From NCBI GenBank assembly GCA_963575745.1, contig CAUYUJ010007446.1:1116482-1180481 (forward strand): a stretch of DNA of 64,000 nucleotides. The letters run 5' to 3'. The position numbers and the translations under genes are program-made. Positions 20,112-28,661 of the stretch are shown here, one piece after another. Under the pieces are notes generated by a model that worked only from the letters and a program-made list of their open reading frames with translations, was not told the DNA's origin and ran no database searches. Position 1 is the stretch's first letter. Each line of letters starts with the position of its first letter. Source of the stretch: Prorocentrum cordatum (taxonomy: Eukaryota; Sar; Dinophyceae; Prorocentrales; Prorocentraceae).

Positions 20112-20754
20112 GGCGGCAGATGTGGAAATCTATACTGGGATGGAAGACACCTGCGCGGTATGCCTCGAGGAGTTTCAACCGAGGGAGAGCATCTACCGCT
20201 TGAGGTGCAACCACCTGTTCCACGAGGAGTGCTGGAACTCGAATGTGGTGGGCCATGTTGCGAATCAGCGAGAAGGAGATCCTCAGCAACCAGTATGTGC
20301 TATCTGCCGAGCGCCAGGCATCATAGCGTCATCGATTCCATGGACCGGCTCCTACACTCAGGCTCCCGAACAGGCAGCGAGGGAGCTGCGGGAGTTGAGG
20401 AGCATGGCGGAGGAGATGACAGCCAGTTTGCTGGACAGGCAGACAGCGCAGTCCCAGCAGCGGGGAAACCCGCCGGAGGAGGTGAGGACGCCGATGGAGA
20501 CGGGATACTTCGACCAGCTTATCCCGATGACGGCGCCTCAGCAGGGAAACCTGCCTAATATCCCACCTGTGCCGATCCTTCCGACTCATTGCGAGCCTGG
20601 AGTCGGGCAGGTGGCTCCTCCGATGTCTCCCCAGAGTGGGGGTGGGGCCGAGTTGCCACTGGACCCTGAACAGCTGCGAGAACTGCGAGTCCGCCTTTTC
20701 CAGACCCAGATAGATGGACAATGCACACACCACGTTCATGTTGGACGCCGATAA
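19570..20754 (+). CDS. RING-H2 zinc finger protein segment
   Basis: RING-H2 fingers bind two zinc ions and usually recruit E2 enzymes as E3 ubiquitin ligases. In frame 1, residues 195-246 (20152-20307) read C195-x2-C198-x14-C213-x1-H215-x2-H218-x2-C221-x21-C243-x2-C246, with all eight ligands. The family's hydrophobic and Trp positions are present: CAVCLEEF, LRCNHLFHEECW, CAICRAP. Upstream of about residue 140 the frame is a shadow. Downstream comes a helical stretch (AARELRELRSMAEEMTASLL) and two hairpin peptides (QRGNPP at 20460, QQGNLP at 20541). It sits between the Tpt1 domain and the protease. RING activity and substrate are inference. Confidence 0.85.
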   Translation: MLIRAWLRARGQRQHQWIRHCIQMGLESRTDLFARRRISFIASRMCAAAISPCVRTWLSCLHRRRQKWPSSLLPIRYRQAVEEYQTTSGRRATLNRRALGAGRQYGAHVTKHVHPHLRSRGTEAHPCEEARRPCRQQPPHRQPHPAVVAVAPEVLAPAGDPPAAFLGSETVLERKRRVYPRAADVEIYTGMEDTCAVCLEEFQPRESIYRLRCNHLFHEECWNSNVVGHVANQREGDPQQPVCAICRAPGIIASSIPWTGSYTQAPEQAARELRELRSMAEEMTASLLDRQTAQSQQRGNPPEEVRTPMETGYFDQLIPMTAPQQGNLPNIPPVPILPTHCEPGVGQVAPPMSPQSGGGAELPLDPEQLRELRVRLFQTQIDGQCTHHVHVGRR

Positions 20755-22117
20755 TCCTGAGACTGAGAGCGCGTCTGTTGATCTCTCAGACTCTTCAGTG
20801 GCGACAGCGGCAACAGCAGTCAGGGCCGTCGAGCTCTCAGCAACGGACAATGAGTTCGACGAGTGGTTGCAGTACAGGGACCACCTTACGAATGAGGGAT
20901 TACAGGACATCACCCTTCATTCGTGCTTGACGCTGACGCGGCGTACTACCCGCGAACAGTACACGAGCATACGTGATGAGTATGCCAACTGGCGTGAGGA
21001 ACAGGGCGCTCAAGCCCAGAACGCGTCTTACTTCCAGTACATCGACCTGGCACGCATGGCCGCAGGAAGGCCAGGTGCCAGCACGACGCGGGGAAACCCG
21101 CCAAGGAGTACGACCGAACTGCGGGGAAACCCGCCAGACAGCGCAGCCGGCACTTCAGAGACAGTGCACATCAAGCAGCCTAGTAAGACCTTCCTTGAGG
21201 ATGGTGGAAATTCAATCCTCATAGACGCGGGCTCGAGGATTAACATAATGGGAGAAAATGCGAGCCGCAAGTTCGTCGAGGCTGCTGAAGCACATAATCG
21301 TCCTTGTACTTTTGAACCTCGTTCTCGTTTGAACATCAACGGGGTAGGCGAGGGGTCGGCCCCAGCTGATACCGCGGGCACCTTCAGCATTGCCTGCGAG
21401 TACCAGGGTTCGACCCAGCTCGACTCGTACAAGACGAATATTGTGTCAGGCTGTGGCAAGGACCTGCCAGCTATCCTGGGCCTCGACAGCATGCAGGACA
21501 AACGCACTATTATTGTGCTCGAACGAGGCCAGAAGAAGCTGCTATTCCCTGGGAAGGGACAGGTCAAGATGGAACTCCCCGAGGGCTCCAAGATCATGCC
21601 GACAACGAAGTTGCCATCAGGGCATCTGTCAATCAGGTGTGATCGATTCGGAGCCGCGGGGCAACCCGCCTCGAGCACAAGCACCACATTCTTCCAGACG
21701 GTGCTGACAGGCGAGCCGACCCCTGCGCAAGAGCGCCAACAATTGCAGGGAAACCTGCCTCAGAGGTTGCTCGAGACACTCGCCAAAGCGACGATGAGAG
21801 GCCACAGCATCGATTATCTGGAGACGTTCGATTGCTTCGTAGCCAGGACACTGGCCCAGCATGGCGGACTTGTACCCATGGATGCTGCACGGTCCCGCCG
21901 GAAGATAGTGATGGGATACTCGAACCATGAGCTGCAGACGGTCAACGACGCAAGGTCGAAAGGCCCGTTGAAGCAGCTGATGGACAATCCATCCATGCTG
22001 GCCACGTTTGCGGAGCAATCCGCCTCTGAGGCTACCGCGCGCTGCAGTGCTGAGCTCCAGCATCTGAGGGAAGCCCAGATGCTGGCAGACGTTGCAGGCG
22101 CATCTTCTTTATCTTGA
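20714..22117 (+). CDS. PR: Retropepsin-type aspartic protease of the copia element
   Basis: Cleaves the Gag-Pol polyprotein. The protease core lies at about residues 155-300. SILIDAGSRINIMG (167-180, 21212-21253) is the active-site loop. It is followed by LNINGVGEGS, then AILGLDSMQDKRTIIVLE, the conserved GL-x-SM block before the second sheet. The catalytic triplet is Asp-Ala-Gly rather than the usual Asp-Thr/Ser-Gly. Dinoflagellate copia relatives often have Asp-Pro-Gly, so this is a variant rather than proof of loss. Residues 1-150 are an acidic or helical spacer that includes two adjacent hairpins (21088 and 21121). The C-terminus is helical with hairpins at 21656 and 21745. 467 codons are intact. 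Confidence 0.75.
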   Translation: MDNAHTTFMLDADNPETESASVDLSDSSVATAATAVRAVELSATDNEFDEWLQYRDHLTNEGLQDITLHSCLTLTRRTTREQYTSIRDEYANWREEQGAQAQNASYFQYIDLARMAAGRPGASTTRGNPPRSTTELRGNPPDSAAGTSETVHIKQPSKTFLEDGGNSILIDAGSRINIMGENASRKFVEAAEAHNRPCTFEPRSRLNINGVGEGSAPADTAGTFSIACEYQGSTQLDSYKTNIVSGCGKDLPAILGLDSMQDKRTIIVLERGQKKLLFPGKGQVKMELPEGSKIMPTTKLPSGHLSIRCDRFGAAGQPASSTSTTFFQTVLTGEPTPAQERQQLQGNLPQRLLETLAKATMRGHSIDYLETFDCFVARTLAQHGGLVPMDAARSRRKIVMGYSNHELQTVNDARSKGPLKQLMDNPSMLATFAEQSASEATARCSAELQHLREAQMLADVAGASSLS

Positions 22118-22465
22118 AGATGGCAGGGCGACGCTGCCCCCTCGTCGCTTTGCCGAATGGCCGAAAGGCCAGGGGGTAACAAGGACAGCGGGGCAACCTG
22201 CCATAGTAAAAAAACTTTCGTCATCGAAGATACGAGAGAGGCTTGCGCTGACCTCCGCACCCGAGGTTATATCTGTGATCGCATTTCCCACAATGAGCTT
22301 ATGACGACTGTGGGCACAGATTACCTGGGCGCGGTGATCAGCGGGGACTATATTTGAATATGGGTTAGTACCCCGGGTGACTGGTACGTACGAACCCCAG
22401 GAAAGAGAGCAGCCCCACACTGGTCTCGCATTCAAAACCTTCTGACAAAAGCCAAGAAGCTCCGC
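22118..22465 (+). pseudogene. Broken polyprotein segment between protease and methyltransferase-like region
   Basis: Frame 0 (to about 22304) and frame 2 (22157-22357) alternate. The frame-2 part (RTRGYICDRISHNELMTTVG, then DYLGAVISGDY) resembles the segment that follows the protease in dinoflagellate copia elements. A stop at 22355-22357 interrupts it. Coding character resumes before 22466 (VSTPGDWYVRTPGKREQPHT in a neighbouring frame). Two GNRA hairpins lie at 22158 (TGGCC stem) and 22188. Confidence 0.5.
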
Positions 22466-23767
22466 ATGAAAATCATAGCGTTTGGCCCCCCAGGATACGT
22501 TTGGAAGTTATCCCTAATACGTGATACTCTGGAAGATCTCAAGTTGACGGTAGTACGGATGCGGTTGTGTCATTTCGGTATCAGGTTTAATATGCAAGAC
22601 AATACCCCGAGTGGTACCTGTATGCAGGTAGCCACATCAATACCGATTAGCTCTAAGCTGTGGGCATGTACGTGCAAATTGGCGATACCACAACATGCGT
22701 TGGATTGGTACGGCCAAACGGTACGACATGCCGAATGGAGAGCTCAGACACGCATCGCACTCATCCGTCACCTCAACGACAAAATCCTGGGAAGCAACAC
22801 TACGCACGGAAACGTGCCGATATATTTGAACACCTATACACGTACGGATCACAACATCCATCACTATGTGACGACCAACAAAGGAGGACCGAAATGGTCT
22901 GATGTCATCCGACGTGTAACAATCAACCTGGATACCAACACGGTTATTCAGGATATCGCAGTAGCCGATCAACCAACAGGATATGATTGGCATGCACCAC
23001 TACCTACAGGGGTTGCCAGCATCAGTACACGGATGTACTGGCAGCCCGAGGAACCGGTCATGCTCGGAAACGAGCCTACTCAATCACCACAGAAACCTAG
23101 ACGCGTCATCATAGATGACTGTCCTTCTCCCCTCCCGACTCTGGCGATTGAAGCAGGTACCCATTCATCAACGACGATGGGCACACAGACCGGTGAACAA
23201 GACGAGCAAGTCTTACCTACGGAGCCGCGTATTAAACAGAAAGAAAGGCTCAAAGCCGAAAAGGAGGCAGGCATCAAACCTCGCCGCATCAAAAAGCACG
23301 TTGAAGACGGAAACGATGATTGCGGTGACGACTTGTCGGGACTCGGACAGGATCTTATGGCGACCTGGAGCACTGACCTCCCTGTTGAGCTGATGAGCTC
23401 AGATGAGGATGATGATATGTTCCTTACCCTCCCCACATCTATGCCCGACGCACACGCGGACATATATAGCATAGTAGCTACTCTATGCTATGGTCACAAT
23501 AATTGCGTGGATATGTTGCAGCTTTGTGGAGGTGAGGGTGGTATTTCAGAGCTTGCCTTCTCAAGGGGTCTTTCCTCAGGAGGCAACTTAGACAAGACCA
23601 CGTGCGTCGACCTGGGAGGTCCCTCGGTGCAGCGAGCTGTAGATCATTACTTCGCAGTATGCCACGTACGAGTAGCCATACTACAGCCCAGCTGCCGCAC
23701 CACAGGGCCACCATCCTACTACAACTACAAAGCCAACCATAGCACTTGGGAAAAGCATCATGAATAA
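22466..23767 (+). CDS. Polyprotein segment with N-terminal half of a methyltransferase-like domain
   Basis: Frame 2. The N-terminal part (KIIAFGPPGYVWKLSLIRDT ... RLCHFGIRFNMQDNTPSG) is a conserved block of dinoflagellate copia polyproteins, of unknown function. The middle is a charged linker (hairpins at 22804 and 23062). The C-terminal 80 residues begin MLQLCGGEGGISELAFSRGL (about 23510), a Gly-rich loop placed like the SAM-binding motif I of C5-cytosine methyltransferases. CVDLGGP and VAILQPSCRTTGPP follow, in the position of the PC loop. A TAA at 23765-23767 interrupts the domain, which continues in the same frame. Methyltransferase-like identity is inference; the catalytic Pro-Cys is not in its textbook context. 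Confidence 0.6.
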   Translation: MKIIAFGPPGYVWKLSLIRDTLEDLKLTVVRMRLCHFGIRFNMQDNTPSGTCMQVATSIPISSKLWACTCKLAIPQHALDWYGQTVRHAEWRAQTRIALIRHLNDKILGSNTTHGNVPIYLNTYTRTDHNIHHYVTTNKGGPKWSDVIRRVTINLDTNTVIQDIAVADQPTGYDWHAPLPTGVASISTRMYWQPEEPVMLGNEPTQSPQKPRRVIIDDCPSPLPTLAIEAGTHSSTTMGTQTGEQDEQVLPTEPRIKQKERLKAEKEAGIKPRRIKKHVEDGNDDCGDDLSGLGQDLMATWSTDLPVELMSSDEDDDMFLTLPTSMPDAHADIYSIVATLCYGHNNCVDMLQLCGGEGGISELAFSRGLSSGGNLDKTTCVDLGGPSVQRAVDHYFAVCHVRVAILQPSCRTTGPPSYYNYKANHSTWEKHHE

Positions 23768-23770
23768 GAT

Positions 23771-24514
23771 TTGCCACACATAACTTATTGTGGCAAAATA
23801 GCTGTTACTCAAGATAATGCGCGGAGGTGGTTTATACGCGAACAACCCACAGGAACATGGGTGGACGATATTTCCCCCTGGAAAGAACTTGCCAACCGAC
23901 CACATATCACAACCGTGCACATCGACCAATGTGCGACGGGACTTAAAGATACGGCTGGTGACTATATCAAGAAGCCGACACATATCACCAGCAACGACGA
24001 GACGATTCTTAAACCCTTTGAGCGACTCAAATGCAACGGTCAGTATGTGCACGCACAACCGTGCAACAGGGAGCTTGCACTGGCACAAAAATACACTCGA
24101 CGACTGCAGTCTGCCTTTGTGGAAGCCGTCTATTTGGCGAAAGCCATCGACACCACGCGCGGAGACGCGCCTACACGCACTGCGCATGCTTACCCCGCTG
24201 ACCTCCCTGACCAAGCTGAACCAGGAGAAGGTATGAGGCGCATCGGCGATCGTATCATCCGAAAAGTGGCTACATGCCCAGCATGCATCGACAATGTCCG
24301 AAAGGACAGCCCCAGCCACAACAGAGATCCTACACAGTGTAAGCATCATGACTCTATCTCTGTATACTGGCCATGCCCTGCCTGCCAAAGGGGCCCTACG
24401 AGGAGCAAGGGCGTTAAGGACCACCTCGACACTGAGCCCGGCAAGTGCCGTTTTGCCGAGCCGTTCAAACTCCCAGATGATCATGATCCCGAGGGCAACA
24501 ATGCGCCAGCTTGA
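23771..24514 (+). CDS. C-terminal half of methyltransferase-like domain plus paired CCHC-type zinc fingers
   Basis: Continues the previous frame after one TAA. RRWFIREQPTGTWVDDISPW, then HIDQCATGLKDTAGDYIKKP and THITSNDETILKPFERLKCN, is the second half of the methyltransferase-like unit, with the QP-G, DQC-G and KPT-TN landmarks usual in dinoflagellate copia elements. From about 24270, two fingers follow: C-PA-C-x10-H-x6-C and C-PA-C-x12-H-x7-C (24273 to about 24450, ending EPGKCRF). Such fingers precede the integrase in related elements. One hairpin (24157, TRGDAP). The frame ends with TGA overlapping the integrase frame start. Confidence 0.6.
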   Translation: MPHITYCGKIAVTQDNARRWFIREQPTGTWVDDISPWKELANRPHITTVHIDQCATGLKDTAGDYIKKPTHITSNDETILKPFERLKCNGQYVHAQPCNRELALAQKYTRRLQSAFVEAVYLAKAIDTTRGDAPTRTAHAYPADLPDQAEPGEGMRRIGDRIIRKVATCPACIDNVRKDSPSHNRDPTQCKHHDSISVYWPCPACQRGPTRSKGVKDHLDTEPGKCRFAEPFKLPDDHDPEGNNAPA

Positions 24515-26286
24515 TGGAAACCCTACCCAAGCCTGGGGAGGGCCAAGCTTCGGCATCGGGCGGCCGCCAGGGCGCTCACGCCAGGCCACCGCGACCACGA
24601 GCCTCTGGGAACACTGATCCTACATCTGGCGCCAGCAGTTACGACATACTGCGAGACGCGCCCGAGCGTGGAAACACGCCTTCCGCGTTTTCAGGCGAGC
24701 CGCCACAAGTAGCGGCCCGCCGTGGCCGCCTACAAGGCGGACCACCACCACCAGATGCAGTTGACGAAGGAGACCGACTGCGAAGAGCCACGAGGAAACC
24801 TCTTGCCTCATCCGGCTCGGGGGCTCCACGACTGCCCGACTGGACGAGATTTGACATCCAACACAGTCTGCAAAACCTCCGTAGTCACGAACCTCACGTA
24901 GTCAAGAAGGAATTCCGTAAACTGCACTTCCGGTGGCACCATGCGAAGGAACCCAAGATGAGGCTGATCCTAGACAAAGTGGGACTGGACAACGTCCGAT
25001 TAAATATGATCAAAGAAATCTGTGACACATGTCGGGAATGTAGAGCATGGGAACGTCCAGGTAATTCTACGCTACCTTCCGTAAGCCTTCCTGGAAATTG
25101 GCTTGACGAAGGCGAAGTAGATCTCATGTTTTACAGGAGACGAACCATATTTCAAATTATGGACCGATGTTGTCGCCTGGCAGCAGGCCAAGAGATTTCT
25201 GATAGAGAACGCGACACTATACTCGACGCCTACCACTACTGCTGGATTGCCTATCATGGACCCTTCAAAGTCTTGTATTCAGATGGAGAAGGTGCCCTCA
25301 ACAATGACACTGCCAAGGCCATGATGGCGAACAAGGGTTCGACACTTCGTATCCGAGCGCCTGGCCAACACGCGACCTCGATCGAGTCACGCAACGGCAT
25401 TCTTAGGGGCACTCTCCATATGATTGAAGAAGAGCTGAACAGACACAACATCCCTGTTGCATTCACTAGAGTATTGGCTGAAGGCATCTTCGTCACCAAC
25501 GCTTTCACGTTTTACAACGGAGTATCGCCATGCCAAGAACACACTGGGCGACAGCCCTCCTTTCTTCCTGACCTCGACACCCTTGACTTCCCTAAGGGAC
25601 CCGAGACGTCAGGCCACGAACGAGAACGCCGTGTGAGGGAAGTCAGCCTGGAAGCAGTAACTCAAGCCACGGCGGTAGCTAAGACAAATCGTGCCCTCAG
25701 GGCTAAGGCGGCCCCAGATGGTGCTCGCCTGTACTCAGCAGGGGACTTGGTCGACTATCACCGACCTACAGCCACTGAGGGCGACCATGGAGGCTGGAAT
25801 GGGCCGTTCCCTGTGATCCGTAACGTGCCTGAACGAAGACACGTCGTCGTCAAGGCAGGATCGCGTGAGGTAATTGTAATGTGCCCTGATGCTCGCCACA
25901 CGCTATACATTGAATGCCTCCTTACCAGGGAACTTGGCATGGACGACATGGCCATGCAAACCGTCTTTACATATGTGGCACACCTTGGCGCAGGGAAACC
26001 TGCCAAAGTCTTTGGCTATATTCCAGACTACAAGGGAATCCTCAATCTTTCGGATGACAGCAAGTTCCACCCGCGCGTACATCTTGCACTACAGTATCTC
26101 GTGCGAAAGTATTGCGAAGGCCTCACGGCCGTTGCCGCCGACCCTGAAGATGACGAAAGACAACGCGAGGGGGGGGGGGGGCAGGAGGAGGAGGAGGAGG
26201 AGGAGGCGGAAGGGAGTAGGAGGAGGAAGGGTGACTGGGCGAGGAGGAGGAGGCCTTATGGATGTTGGTTGGGATCTCGTGGTTGA
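24511..26286 (+). CDS. IN: Integrase (HHCC and DDE core), 3' end replaced by an insertion
   Basis: Joins element cDNA to host DNA in the nucleus. Residues 1-110 are a Pro/Gly/Arg linker with a hairpin at 24666. The HHCC finger has H139-x3-H143 (LHFRWHH) and C171-x2-C174. The catalytic core has D204 (EVDLMF), D258 (LYSDGEG) and E292 (SIESRNG); D258 and E292 are 33 residues apart, as expected of the DD35E family. A GPY/F-like C-terminal module follows (GDLVDYHRP ... GGWNGPFPVIRNVPERRHVV). Genuine coding ends near 26108, where a 22-bp direct repeat marks the insertion. The Gly/Glu/Arg tail after 26160 belongs to the insert. A hairpin at 25990 is read here as AGKPA, not GNxP. Confidence 0.88.
   Translation: MMETLPKPGEGQASASGGRQGAHARPPRPRASGNTDPTSGASSYDILRDAPERGNTPSAFSGEPPQVAARRGRLQGGPPPPDAVDEGDRLRRATRKPLASSGSGAPRLPDWTRFDIQHSLQNLRSHEPHVVKKEFRKLHFRWHHAKEPKMRLILDKVGLDNVRLNMIKEICDTCRECRAWERPGNSTLPSVSLPGNWLDEGEVDLMFYRRRTIFQIMDRCCRLAAGQEISDRERDTILDAYHYCWIAYHGPFKVLYSDGEGALNNDTAKAMMANKGSTLRIRAPGQHATSIESRNGILRGTLHMIEEELNRHNIPVAFTRVLAEGIFVTNAFTFYNGVSPCQEHTGRQPSFLPDLDTLDFPKGPETSGHERERRVREVSLEAVTQATAVAKTNRALRAKAAPDGARLYSAGDLVDYHRPTATEGDHGGWNGPFPVIRNVPERRHVVVKAGSREVIVMCPDARHTLYIECLLTRELGMDDMAMQTVFTYVAHLGAGKPAKVFGYIPDYKGILNLSDDSKFHPRVHLALQYLVRKYCEGLTAVAADPEDDERQREGGGGQEEEEEEEAEGSRRRKGDWARRRRPYGCWLGSRG
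26087..26108 (+). repeat. 22-bp direct repeat, left copy flanking the insertion
   Basis: CACTACAGTATCTCGTGCG plus AAA is identical to 27238-27259. Both copies encode LQYLVR in the polyprotein reading, so the repeat is a duplicated piece of the copia element, probably a target-site duplication made by the insert. Confidence 0.8.
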
Positions 26287-27135
26287 CCTCTCGGGGGCGT
26301 CTGGAAGGCAACTTGAAGCCTCTTGGGGGCCGTCGTGGGGCCTCTTGGGGCCTCTTTTGGGCCTCTTGGGGCTTCCGGAGGCCGTCTTCGGCGCATCTTG
26401 GCGGCGTCTTGGCGCCGCTCGGGGGCCTCTTGGGGCCTTTTGGGGGCCTCTTGGGGCTTCCCGGGGGCCTCTTATGGCGGAAGTCTCGAATTCTCGGTTC
26501 CTCGTCCCCCTCTTGGCCGTTTCTTGGGCCCGTCTTGGGGCCCTATTGGGCCGTTTCGGGCGCCTCTTAGGCTGTCCTGTGGCCTTCTTGGGCCGTCTTG
26601 GGGCCTTCTTGCAGGCCTCTTGGGGCGCTCTTGGGGGCCTCTCGGGGGCCTCTTGGGCCGTCTTGGAGTGTCGGAAAGCCGAAAAGGCGAGAAGGCCAGA
26701 ATCATTCAAAAACCTATGTAAAATTGACGATTTTGGCGCCTGGGGCCCTCTTGGGTGTGCTCTTGGGGCTCTCTTGGAGCGTCTTGAGGGCCTCTTCGGC
26801 CGTCTTCGGGCCGTCTTGGGCGTCTTGGGGCCATCGTTCGTCGAGTCGAGGCCCTCTTGTGCCCTTTCGGGTGTGTCTTCTGTCGCTCTTGGCTCGTCTT
26901 GAAGCTTTTCTGAGCTCCGGGACCCCCCGGGGAGGATGCGCATCTGGGTGGCGACCCCCCCGCGGGACCCCCCCCGGCGACCCCCCCCCCCCCCGGCGGG
27001 GAGGGCAGGGAGGGGCTTCGCCACGACTCAACTACGACGTTGCTCAATGTCGCTTTGGCCCGCGCGCTCAAGGAGACGGGGAACGACGAAGACGACGAGG
27101 GACAACGGAGACGGAGACGACGAGGACACGACGGA

Positions 27136-27174
<39 letters not shown>

Positions 27175-27232
27175 GATCCACGCAAGACGACGACACCGGG
27201 ATGCGTCTTTCACACGCCGACAGGGTCGGCGG
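26135..27232 (+). mobile_element. CTTGGGG-type TIR element, copy A (inserted in the copia element)
   Basis: Ends are the 12-bp inverted repeats CCGCCGACCCTG (26135-26146) and CAGGGTCGGCGG (27221-27232). The interior is a GGA run (26190-26260), about 500 bp of degenerate CCTCTTGGGG/CCGTCTTGGG units, a conserved island (GTGTCGGAAAGCC, 26672-26740), a C-run and a GAC/GGA triplet block (27060-27180). It disrupts the polyprotein between integrase and reverse transcriptase. The 22-bp direct repeats lie 26 bp outside the left terminus and 5 bp outside the right one. No reading frame of its own is credible, so it is non-autonomous. Related copies are at 46084-47182 and 52869-53558. Confidence 0.75.
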
Positions 27233-27944
27233 ATTTCCACTACAGTATCTCGTGCGAAATTATTTCCGAGTCGAACGTGTAGTAGCCGTGAGATTTTCCA
27301 AGAGCGCGTCTAATCTACTCGCAGTAAAGTACGCCACCGCGTCTACACTGATCCACTACGACAACGATGTCAACCCAGCCTTCCATTATTATGAATGTGT
27401 GGGCACCGGCCTGAACATCTCTCAAATCACTGGTAGCACTCACTCCAGACTCATCCAGTGCCTGACGTCACATGTTCCCTCCCTAGGATTTCATGACGAC
27501 CTTGCCAAGTATCAGCACTTGGGCACAACGTCTGGAGAACACGACCAGCCTGGAGACAGGCCTCCACCAGACACCCCAGGTGCTTCATCACCAAGTGAAG
27601 GTCGCCTGTCTTCCATCTACGAAGAAAGCGAGGAACATGACATCGAGGCTATGATGATGGAGGAGTGGTACGATGAGTTACGTACGGACCTTCATCCCAC
27701 AACGGTTACCAACGATCATCTCTACTGCGTCCCAACAACTATGCTGCCCAACCCATGTATTCTGGTCTCAGCATCCGTGGACGAGGAAGATATCGCAATG
27801 TCGGAAATGCTCGGAGACGAGCCTGAACTACAAGAGCCCTGTCTTATCTCTCTATGCTCGACTACACCTGGCGAGGGCTATTCTCTTGACAGTGATGAAC
27901 ATGGTCCTTATGTTGAGTTATGTTTCGCACCAGAAATGTCATAG
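27201..27944 (+). CDS. Polyprotein segment between integrase and reverse transcriptase
   Basis: Frame 0. The genuine part begins at the right 22-bp repeat (LQYLVRNYFRVERVVAVRFS) and runs through an acidic linker (EESEEHDIEAMMMEEWYDEL) with hairpins at 27548 (QPGDRP) and 27809 (MLGDEP). The first 12 codons belong to the inserted element. It ends at a TAG (27942-27944) in otherwise continuous coding sequence, so the stop is a decay mutation. No domain is recognised before the reverse transcriptase. Confidence 0.55.
   Translation: MRLSHADRVGGFPLQYLVRNYFRVERVVAVRFSKSASNLLAVKYATASTLIHYDNDVNPAFHYYECVGTGLNISQITGSTHSRLIQCLTSHVPSLGFHDDLAKYQHLGTTSGEHDQPGDRPPPDTPGASSPSEGRLSSIYEESEEHDIEAMMMEEWYDELRTDLHPTTVTNDHLYCVPTTMLPNPCILVSASVDEEDIAMSEMLGDEPELQEPCLISLCSTTPGEGYSLDSDEHGPYVELCFAPEMS
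27238..27259 (+). repeat. 22-bp direct repeat, right copy flanking the insertion
   Basis: Exact second copy of 26087-26108. From here the polyprotein reading resumes in frame 0. Confidence 0.8.
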
Positions 27945-27947
27945 GTA

Positions 27948-28661
27948 GTGTTGGATCAGACCCAACTTGCACAGCTTGAAACTGACATGGTCGCAACGAT
28001 GAGAGTATATGTATCATCGGCTGCTAAACGTGCCGTGGTAGTCAAGGAAGACGACCTACTCACCAAAGCCGATGTAGCAGCACACCCTAAAGAGGTTAGT
28101 GAAGCTTTGTACACCGAACTCAAGATCTGGCTTGATAACCGGTGCTTTGAAATGTATGACCTATCTAAAGCTTCCAGCATCATGACATCCAGATAGGTAC
28201 ACAAGTGGAAGTTTGTGAAGGTAGGCACCGAGAACGTTAAAACCATCCGTCTCAGACATGTCCTCCGCGGATTCCTGGGCACGGAGGCGTTCGATGTAGA
28301 AACCTTCTCAGGAACTGCTCGAAGACAGTCCCAGAGGCTCCTGGCAAGTGAGGCGGCATGTCATCCATAATGGATCTTAGCATCTATGGATATCGACAAG
28401 GCGTTCCTCAAAGGTCTGACCTATGAGGAACTTGCTCATGCCACCGGCGAGGAAACTCGCATGGTTTGCTTCACTCTTCCACCAGGAAGCGCCCAGGTGC
28501 TTCGTACACTACCAGGCTTCTCTTCATGCGATGAAAGCCGACACTGCCTCAGGTGCCTCAAGCCAAGGACGGGTACAAAGGGCGCCCCAAGAGCGTTCTC
28601 CCTCAAGGTTCGTACGACCACACGAGCTATAGGCCTCACACCGACAAGTTACGATCCTTAG
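27948..28661 (+). pseudogene. RT: Reverse transcriptase, fingers and first palm motifs
   Basis: A single frame (frame 0) interrupted by TAG at 28194, TAA at 28368 and TAG at 28659. It begins with LVTEVDLL-type linker sequence (VVVKEDDLLTKADVAAHPKE), then KIWLDNRCFEMYDLSKAS, VHKWKFVKV and the first catalytic palm motif ASMDIDKAFLKGLTYEEL (from 28383). FTLPPGSAQVLRTLPGF and KPRTGTKGAPRAFSLKVRTT follow. These are diagnostic of copia reverse transcriptase of the type dominant in dinoflagellates. Each stop is one substitution away from an ordinary codon, consistent with decay. The hairpin at 28447 is read GEETR, outside the GNxP frame. Confidence 0.85.

Noticed and set aside
27942-28661. Stop-codon reassignment in the retrotransposon
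   Set aside because: Both TAA and TAG occur, along with frameshifts elsewhere, and each stop is one substitution from an expected sense codon; decay explains it better.
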